Part shown: in pieces, positions 58,995 through 64,000 of the stretch
Layout: the number at the start of each line of letters is the position of its first letter
How positions within the stretch are numbered: position 1 is the stretch's first letter
Assembly: GCF_001307805.1 (NCBI RefSeq)
Contig: NZ_CP013862.1
Location: forward strand, 2,604,001 to 2,668,000
Direction of reading: 5' to 3'
DNA length: 64,000 nucleotides
Source of the DNA: Lentibacillus amyloliquefaciens
GTDB taxonomy: Bacteria > Bacillota > Bacilli > Bacillales > Amphibacillaceae
Position numbers and translations under genes: made by a program
Notes under the pieces: generated by a model
What the model saw: only the letters and a program-made list of their open reading frames with translations
What the model was told of the DNA's origin: nothing
Database searches by the model: none

Positions 58995-59360
58995 GAATAA
59001 ATGTATAATCTCAAAAATGATGGGCCACTTAATCTCACCTTCAAACTGAATGGAGTATAGCATCCCTTGCAGGACCTGTTCTAATGCCTGTAACCGTTTC
59101 TGCTGCCGTCCTACCATTTCCAGCTGCTGTTCAACCGATTGTTGCCATCTAGCTTTTCCTTGATTTGCTCCAATGAAAAGCCCATATATTTCAAAGCCAA
59201 CACTTGCTGCAGGCGTAGCACATCATCTTTATCGTATAGGCTATGGCCCCCTTCAGTTGTGGAAGATGGCTTGAGCAAATTTATTTCATCATAGTAATCC
59301 AATTTCCGGACTGTAATACCAAGTTTTTTTCGATAATTGGCCGATGGAGTACGTTTTTAC
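58995..59360 (-). pseudogene. MerR-family regulator, frameshifted and truncated
   Basis: The minus strand encodes a MerR DNA-binding domain in pieces: KTYSIGQLSKK in one frame, GITVRKLDYYDEINLLKPSS and DKDDVLRLQQVLALKYMGFS in the next, and WQQSVEQQLEMVGRQQKRLQ in a third. Frameshifts fall in an A run near 59330 and near 59150. The 3' end is replaced by the transporter fragment. MerR genes often sit beside the exporters they control, which may explain why the fragments are together. Confidence 0.8.
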
Positions 59361-59441
59361 ATTCTCTTTACATCCTTTATTAGCTGTATTCTCTGTATAA
59401 TACACCACGTTACGTGTGATTCAAGGAAAAAATATAAAAAC

Positions 59442-59477
59442 AGGCGCAAATCAGGCCTAATCCTGATTGGCGCCCGT
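59442..59477. repeat. Repeat family D stem-loop, copy 3
   Basis: AGGCGCAAATCAGG and CCTGATTGGCGCC pair over most of their length; GTTTG follows the right arm. No gene ends beside this copy. The 59361-59672 gap contains nothing else that I can name, apart from copy 4. Confidence 0.6.
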
Positions 59478-59624
59478 TTGTTACTTACTTAGGTTTCCTA
59501 AACACTATTATTATAGCTCCATAATTAAGAACACCTGTTTAATATTTAAAAAACTTTTCTTCGTTTTTAAGTTAATACAATTTTAACATAATTCATTCCA
59601 TTATCGGCTCCGATTCTACAATAC

Positions 59625-59658
59625 AGGGCGCGAATCTTTATTCCAGAATGGCGCCCGT
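59625..59658. repeat. Repeat family D stem-loop, copy 4
   Basis: AGGGCGCGA and TGGCGCCCGTT with TTATTCCAGAAT inside. It ends 14 bp after the stop codon of the DUF6440-like gene at 59673. Confidence 0.7.
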
Positions 59659-59672
59659 TCGTATCACGGAAA

Positions 59673-59864
59673 TCAATCATCTACAATGACCTCTCCATTT
59701 GCATCTAGTAAAGGTGTAATACCATTACCTGAACTAACCCATGATTGAATATAATTTACTCCAGTTTCACGGTCGACAAAAATTGTCATTTTCCCCAGTT
59801 TAGGTATATTCTCTACAGCTTTTATATAGAATCGGCTAACTTTCTTTTTCTTGCTTCCAAACAT
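59673..59864 (-). CDS. Small protein, DUF6440-like
   Basis: The 63 residues start with a basic patch (MFGSKKKKVSRFYIKAVENI) and contain TIFVDRETGVNYIQSW and GITPLLDANGEVIVD, the signature of the DUF6440 family, whose role is unknown. AGGAGG precedes the ATG. Family-D repeats flank the gene on both sides. Confidence 0.8.
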   Translation of the reverse strand: MFGSKKKKVSRFYIKAVENIPKLGKMTIFVDRETGVNYIQSWVSSGNGITPLLDANGEVIVDD

Positions 59865-59931
59865 AATAATCCTCCTTCCGCATCGTCAACCTTACATATA
59901 TTTCTTTACCTTACGACCCACTTCCACAAGA

Positions 59932-59967
59932 TAGGACGCCAATTCTTATTCCAGGTAGGCGCCCGTT
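59932..59967. repeat. Repeat family D stem-loop, copy 5
   Basis: AGGACGCCA and TAGGCGCCCGTT with TTCTTATTCCAGG inside. It lies 32 bp after the stop codon at 59999. Confidence 0.65.
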
Positions 59968-59998
59968 CGGTATAAAGTAAATTACGAGCAGAAAAAAC

Positions 59999-60163
59999 TC
60001 ATTCCTGCTCTTTCTTTGACTTTTTGCCGGAAAATACTAAACCAAATATACCGCCTGTTGCTATTCCAAAAGCCAATGAAGCACCTATGCTATCGAATAC
60101 CACGAATCCTATAATTGTCATCATCATAAGAAATATAATCATCCAAAACCAATTTATATTCAT
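59999..60163 (-). CDS. Small membrane protein, 54 residues
   Basis: ATG 60163 overlaps the previous stop as TAATG. The frame reads MNINWFWMIIFLMMMTIIGF, then VVFDSIGASLAFGIATGGIF and a basic-acidic tail SGKKSKKEQE. Two spans with a Gly-rich turn are likely. Coupling to the gene at 60163-60363 indicates that the two are made together. I do not recognise the family. Confidence 0.7.
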   Translation of the reverse strand: MNINWFWMIIFLMMMTIIGFVVFDSIGASLAFGIATGGIFGLVFSGKKSKKEQE

Positions 60164-60363
60164 TATTCCTCTATATCAACCAATTCAGCCTTAAGAATTT
60201 GATATTTAACTAGTTCAACTGTTTGGCCTTGTGTATTTTCCACAGGGATAAAATCAGTCGCAATCCCCGAGTAATTACGACTGATTGAACCCTCAATTCG
60301 TATGTTTTCAAACTGCTCTCCATTGGACATTGTAATGTCATAAATATGAATTTTTTTCGCCAT
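60163..60363 (-). CDS. Small soluble protein, unknown
   Basis: The 66 residues are beta-rich and hydrophilic, starting MAKKIHIYDITMSNGEQFEN. AGGGAGAAG precedes the ATG. The stop overlaps the start of the 54-residue membrane protein. No known family. Confidence 0.65.
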   Translation of the reverse strand: MAKKIHIYDITMSNGEQFENIRIEGSISRNYSGIATDFIPVENTQGQTVELVKYQILKAELVDIEE

Positions 60364-60566
60364 AATATCTTCTCCCTCTTTATATTAACGTATTCTTAGA
60401 ATTCCTTCGTTTTTCTTCCGTTTTCTTTCGATTCCCAGAAGCATATGGTAATCATCGAATCCTTCATTTGAAAATAAAGGGTATATTTGGAATTTGAGCA
60501 GGACACCAGCCAGACATCCATGGATGATTTCCATGAAATGGATATGAATCGTATGATCGTACCTTG

Positions 60567-60773
60567 GATCTCCACGTTACACATGGCGGTGGACCCTCCC
60601 ACGTCTCTCGGCGTCAATGCGCGCAAATTCCTTCGTTCGACCTGACCATGGTGGATGCCGGAAATGCTCCTTTAGCGGGTCTATGCCCTAACGGAAAAAA
60701 TATCGACCGGCTTCTCCGTGCTTCTATTGTTCGAAATAAACATGCAACGGTTCAACGAAATGGTTCTGTCTTC
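60567..60773 (-). ncRNA. Candidate bridge RNA region of the IS110-family element
   Basis: IS110-family recombinases use an element-encoded bridge RNA, made from the longer noncoding end; in IS1111-type members this is the region after the gene. Here about 207 bp between the transposase stop and the element edge have no conserved frame and contain several pairable segments. I could not assign the target and donor loops by eye, so this is inference from layout. Confidence 0.35.
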
Positions 60774-62060
60774 TTAAGCAGCTTCCTGTAAGTCTGAAAT
60801 GCCGGGGATGTCCCGGATCATGCGTGTTTCACTGAAGGCACACTCCCGTGTCCCTAAGGTATAAAAGATTTTGACGAGCTTGCGACTCAGAGCGACGAAC
60901 GACTGCTTCCCGGTAAGGGGATTGGTGGACCGGTGACGATAGTGTTCATGAAGTTTCCGGAACGCTTCATTGTGAAAGGCGAGAGGGCGGGCGACCTGGA
61001 ACAGCAAGCTCCGCAGTCGCTTTCTCCCGCGTTTCGTAATCGTCGTCTGGCCCTTGAACTTTCCGGATTGGTTCACCTTCAGGTTGAGTCCCGCTAATTT
61101 AATGATTTGGCGTGGATCTCTGTAGTTGGCCAAGTCACCGACTTCCGCGAAGAAACCGGCTACCGTCAGGGCGCTGACACCTTTGATGGCCGTCATCTGA
61201 TCGGCACCAGGGACGTGAAGAACGAGTTCTTCGAGTTGTGCTTCAAGAGCGACGAGACGTTCTTCGATTCGTTTGTACTGCTCGATCAGATAACGGAATT
61301 CCTCCCGGGCCATGCGCAGACCGACGGTAAGACCGACACTGGTTTCAGCCGCCTGTTTCAGCGCCTGGATGCGTTTGGTACCAACCGCCCGTTTGGCAGC
61401 TGCCTTCACTTCCGCCCGTAACGCTTCTTCCGAAGCTTGGCGGACATCTTCCGGGAGGAAGCCTTTCTCCAATAGGTGGAGGGCGGCTTTCCCGGTCCAG
61501 TCTTTGAACACCTGGAGGAACTCCGGGAAGTACCGATCCAGGGCATTCTGCATCTGTGCTTTGATGGAAGAGAGATCTTCCTGCATGATGTCGTAGACCT
61601 TCATGCCTTCGCGCAGTTCCGCGTACACATCCTCAGGCAGGGTCGGTTCATGGAACCGTCCATCTTTGACGATTTGAGCGATGACTTTCGCATCCTTCGT
61701 ATCGTTCTTCGTTGGGGAGTCATCGTCCATCTCTTTGAACCGTTTCACCTTCATCGGATTGACGACCACGGTGTGAATCCCACGGGCTTTCAAGTGATAC
61801 GCCAGGTTCAGCCAGTAATGGCCGGTGGGCTCCATCCCGATCATGAGATCCGGGCGGTCATGGGCTTCGGAAAGCTCTCTCGCCCAAGTTAGGAGATTCG
61901 AAAATCCATCCATCGTGTTGGCGAAGACCAGCCGTTTAGTGAGGTCGCGCCCCCGATCGTCGATGGCCCGTGCGACATGTTTGTGTTTGGCCACGTCGAC
62001 GCCGATGATCAATGTTCGTTCATTCATTTGCGCTAAGCGCTGATTTTGTGTAAAATCCAT
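60774..62060 (-). CDS. IS110-family transposase (DEDD recombinase)
   Basis: The 428 residues begin with a RuvC-like DEDD domain: Asp22 in IIGVDVAKHKH, Glu77 in IGMEPTGHYW, Asp120 and Asp123 in KNDTKDAKVI. A coiled-coil linker (about 250-280) follows. The C-terminal Transposase_20 domain has VPGADQMTAIKGVSALTVAG and the nucleophile-type Ser332 in LKVNQSGKFKGQ. ATG 62060 lies behind GGGAG. The gene looks intact. Confidence 0.95.
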   Translation of the reverse strand: MDFTQNQRLAQMNERTLIIGVDVAKHKHVARAIDDRGRDLTKRLVFANTMDGFSNLLTWARELSEAHDRPDLMIGMEPTGHYWLNLAYHLKARGIHTVVVNPMKVKRFKEMDDDSPTKNDTKDAKVIAQIVKDGRFHEPTLPEDVYAELREGMKVYDIMQEDLSSIKAQMQNALDRYFPEFLQVFKDWTGKAALHLLEKGFLPEDVRQASEEALRAEVKAAAKRAVGTKRIQALKQAAETSVGLTVGLRMAREEFRYLIEQYKRIEERLVALEAQLEELVLHVPGADQMTAIKGVSALTVAGFFAEVGDLANYRDPRQIIKLAGLNLKVNQSGKFKGQTTITKRGRKRLRSLLFQVARPLAFHNEAFRKLHEHYRHRSTNPLTGKQSFVALSRKLVKIFYTLGTRECAFSETRMIRDIPGISDLQEAA

Positions 62061-62121
62061 AAGTGAAGTCTCCCTTCGGTACTTAATTCGAGGTCATCGC
62101 GATGACACTCTCTATCGTACC

Positions 62122-62229
62122 AAGGGGGCTTTTTTTATGCATTTGTCATATTCCCCGATTTATCCTCACATTCTTTCCTTACAGGAATGCTCCTTTTAAA
62201 ATTTTATATGCCACAATATGGCCCTATTC
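62122..62229. other. Noncoding sequence beside the IS110 element
   Basis: It begins with AAGGGGGCTTTTTTT, half of a terminator-like hairpin now cut off by the IS110 element, and continues AT-rich without a frame. Confidence 0.3.
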
Positions 62230-62740
62230 AGAAGGACACACTATTATACAGATAAGTAAGGGTTTGAAGTTATCGCTCCCTATGAGCCTGTTAGCATTGC
62301 ATGTGCCTGTAACACAGAATGGATTTTCATATAATCGATTCTTACTCATCCATAGCTAACCCTACATATGGTAGTCAATACATTTCTATATAATGCGCGT
62401 CTAGACCCGTACCTTCAGTTCGTCAGCAATACAGTATGTTATTGTATTTACATTGCATTCTCACCATATCTATTCAACCCAAGCGCCATGATTTACACCG
62501 TCCCATCGGGTAGGCTTTCGTCAGCCGGACTGTTACGGTAAATTCTCACGCCTATTAGCCGAGCTTATAACACACTATTTCTTACTAAACAGTGTGCTAT
62601 TCGACGCAGGGGGAGCCCTTCAGAGCGTTACCTCATCATTCGACTCCTTGATAATATCCTTCAATTAAATCATAAATTACCTGACCTTTACCTAGATTGT
62701 GTTAGCCACGTCTCATTTGAGTCAGGAACGTGTCGCACCG
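62230..62740 (-). mobile_element. Group II intron remnant 2 (5' ribozyme part, no reverse transcriptase)
   Basis: The minus strand starts with GTGCGACACG and carries CTCAAATGAGACGTGGCTAA, GAGTCGAATGATGAGGTAAC, AGGGCTCCCCCTGCGTCGAA, GGTGAGAATG and GTACGGGTCTA. The last two blocks are shared with remnant 1. No maturase frame or domain V follows before the IS110 element. The 3' limit is uncertain. Confidence 0.6.
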
Positions 62741-62755
62741 ACTAGCGCGCCCGTT

Positions 62756-62933
62756 AATTTAAGATTCTTCTTCATTTGAGGTTTTTAACTGTTTGGCATT
62801 TATAAAAAAGGCAGTCCCTATTGTGAATAAACCTAAATATGCAAATGTAGCCATTACTGAGTATTCGTTATCAAAAAACGTTGTATTTACCAGCCAGAAT
62901 AACCAATATTATTAGTACAAGTGATATATACAT
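62756..62933 (-). pseudogene. Small membrane protein gene with a frameshift
   Basis: ATG 62933 (GGGGA before it) opens MYISLVLIILV and stops soon after. One base over, the frame continues FWLVNTTFFDNEYSVMATFA then YLGLFTIGTAFFINAKQLKT. Together they would make a two-span protein of about 58 residues. The right half of a D-type element abuts the stop codon. Confidence 0.5.
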
Positions 62934-62975
62934 TCCCCGAAAAAACTCGCTTATGAGGTTTCACTCGTCTTAAAA

Positions 62976-63224
62976 TCAAACAAAAATAAGACCAAAAAAC
63001 AACGGAATGACCAATCCTAAAATAAAAATAAAAGAAGTCACAGTTTCATATTTTTTAGACCCGGACAATCTTTTCAGAATAGGATTAGCAATCATACTTA
63101 TTAAAGCTATACAAATTACAATGCTGATGCTAAATACAACTGTATTATCGTTCAAATAAGTTATAGAAATAAAAAACAAAACTGAAAATGGAATACCTAA
63201 CAAGAAAGACAAAAAATACTGCAT
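62976..63224 (-). CDS. Small membrane protein, 82 residues
   Basis: ATG 63224 follows AAAGGGGTG. Three hydrophobic segments (about 2-22, 27-48 and 62-82) are separated by a basic loop LKRLSGSKKYE. Not recognised. An upstream ATG extends the frame to 63251 without a better ribosome site. Confidence 0.65.
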   Translation of the reverse strand: MQYFLSFLLGIPFSVLFFISITYLNDNTVVFSISIVICIALISMIANPILKRLSGSKKYETVTSFIFILGLVIPLFFGLIFV

Positions 63225-63317
63225 CAAAACACCCCTTTTACAAAATAACACTATTAATTTTTTATTCCAATTTCCTTTTGTTGTGAACCAACAGCAACTC
63301 TAAAAACCAAAAGTTGT

Positions 63318-63366
63318 CGGTAGGCAAAATTGATACCTAACGGTATCTGCCTACCGGCTTTTTAGT
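63318..63366 (+). terminator. Plus-strand terminator hairpin
   Basis: CGGTAGGCA pairs with TGCCTACCG, with an inner GATACC/GGTATC stem, followed by GGCTTTTTAG. No intact plus-strand gene precedes it in the window. Confidence 0.7.
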
Positions 63367-63925
63367 TTATTCAGGGTTGCTTTTCCCTCCAAAAGTTTTC
63401 TCGGCATAACAAATGTCCTCTAAAGCTCTAAATCATTGCTCCTCGCCTTTGCTCGATCTTGTTAATGCACTGCACCCTGTATTTCTTTCATAAAATGGCT
63501 CAGAGGCTCTGTCACGTTCTTTCTGAGAAAAACAACAGCAAACTTATTATGTCTCTCCTCAAAGCTCTTATAATGATTCCTGCAGATTTTATAAAGCTTT
63601 GTCGTATTTTTTACCATCTTTTCAACTGAAAGCATTTAATTGTTTATTTTCCTCTTTTAATTCCTCATTCTCATTCTTAAGCTTTTTCGTTTCATCCTAT
63701 AGCACAACCAATCGTCATTCCAAGTGGTATTAAACTATCTAATAAATTTTGAGCACCTTTTGATTTTTTCTTACCCTGGGTACGTGCCAGTCATTTTTAA
63801 TATTAACAAATTCATACTCATACTATTGAACCATCTTTTCGTTTAATCGAGCTGTCTTACTCTGTACGAATTAGCCATATAAAAAGTTTCTTTTATGCAA
63901 CAAAATGGCCCAGTTGAGCAGGAAT
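63367..63925. other. Degenerate sequence, no intact gene
   Basis: The minus strand shows broken bits of coding sequence, such as KKLKNENEELKEENKQLNAF and an LGMTIGCAIG membrane-like strand in different frames with stops between. It looks like one or two decayed small genes. No RNA or repeat is seen in it. Confidence 0.35.
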
Positions 63926-63956
63926 GGACGCAAGTTATTATTCAATTCTTGCGCCC
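63926..63956. repeat. Repeat family D stem-loop, copy at window end
   Basis: GGACGCAAG and CTTGCGCCC form 9-bp arms around TTATTATTCAATT, a variant with longer pairing than the others. Confidence 0.55.
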
Positions 63957-64000
63957 TATTATGGAAGATCCTTCTGAAGAACCTTATTAAAATAACACTA

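Larger units (their letters stand above)
60556..62121 (-). mobile_element. IS110-family insertion sequence (IS1111-like layout)
   Basis: The transposase gene is flanked by the direct repeat ATCGTACC at 60556-60563 and 62114-62121, which I take as the insertion-site core and element limits (about 1.56 kb). No long terminal inverted repeats are seen, as expected for IS110. About 50 bp of noncoding DNA lies before the gene and about 210 bp after it. The GC content is much higher than its surroundings, which shows foreign origin. Confidence 0.75.

Noticed and set aside
59625..59967. Family-D hairpins as plain rho-independent terminators
   Set aside because: No T tract follows on either strand in any copy.
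60396..60626. 76-codon minus-strand frame across the IS110 edge
   Set aside because: It crosses the direct repeat that bounds the element, has no ribosome site and no recognisable motif.
62102..62359. 85-codon plus-strand frame next to the IS110 element
   Set aside because: It starts inside the element, crosses its boundary and runs antisense through the intron remnant; no ribosome site.
45238..63956. CRISPR array from the repeated GGGCGC units
   Set aside because: Units are kilobases apart with genes between, are imperfect hairpins and have no cas genes.

Overview
The window is a chromosomal segment of a spore-forming, low-GC Gram-positive bacterium (Bacillaceae). The evidence is the unbroken set of sporulation and housekeeping genes that lies close to the replication origin in Bacillus subtilis, read here on the minus strand: dnaX, ebfC, recR, yaaL, bofA, csfB, yaaO, tmk, darA, holB, ricT, yabA, trmN6, yazA, rsmI, abrB, metG, tatD, yabE, rnmV, rsmA, yabG, veg, sspF, ispE, purR, spoVG, glmU, prs, ctc, pth, fin, mfd, spoVT, yabM, yabN, rqcP, yabP, yabQ, divIC, yabR, spoIIE, yabS. 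Divergence from B. subtilis and the repeat content suggest a Lentibacillus/Virgibacillus/Oceanobacillus-type relative; that placement is inference.

Region 1 (1-40303) is the conserved core. It covers DNA replication and repair (dnaX, holB, yabA, recR, mfd), translation and RNA maturation (metG, pth, ctc, rsmA, rnmV, rsmI, trmN6, rqcP), nucleotide and cell-wall precursors (prs, tmk, purR, glmU, ispE) and a dense set of sporulation genes (spoIIE, yabP, yabQ, spoVB-like yabM, spoVT, fin, spoVG, sspF, yabG, csfB, bofA, abrB). Readable control sites include a Spo0A-type spoIIE promoter with a 21-bp spacer, tandem Spo0A boxes after the abrB promoter, a sigma-H promoter for spoVG, sigma-F-like promoters for fin and csfB, and a strong veg promoter. 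yabJ and yaaR are missing from their usual places. Intergenic gaps carry three repeat families: A (GC-rich palindromic blocks), B (elements with GTTCAAAAAG terminal inverted repeats) and C (a variable hairpin joined to a constant box).

Region 2 (40304-50300) replaces the usual neighbours beyond dnaX. It holds an ABC-2 exporter operon, a secreted DUF4179-like protein, a drug exporter with its TetR regulator and a near-perfect operator, a bile-acid-symporter/ACR3-like transporter with its own inverted repeat, and three orphan small membrane or lipoprotein genes.

Region 3 (50301-58806) holds a short-chain dehydrogenase cluster facing a TetR regulator. The middle dehydrogenase is cut by an IS256-family element with a clean 9-bp target duplication. 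Beyond the cluster lie a group II intron remnant and a YhgE/Pip-type membrane protein.

Region 4 (58807-64000) is decayed accessory DNA. It has a truncated copy of the transporter gene next to a frameshifted MerR gene, tiny orphan genes, an IS110-family element with a possible bridge-RNA region, a second group II intron remnant, and degenerate sequence at the edge. A fourth repeat family (D), short GGGCGC...GGCGCCCGTT stem-loops, is found only in regions 2-4 and mostly lies right after the stop codon of an orphan small gene. This looks like cassette organisation and is the most unusual pattern in the window.
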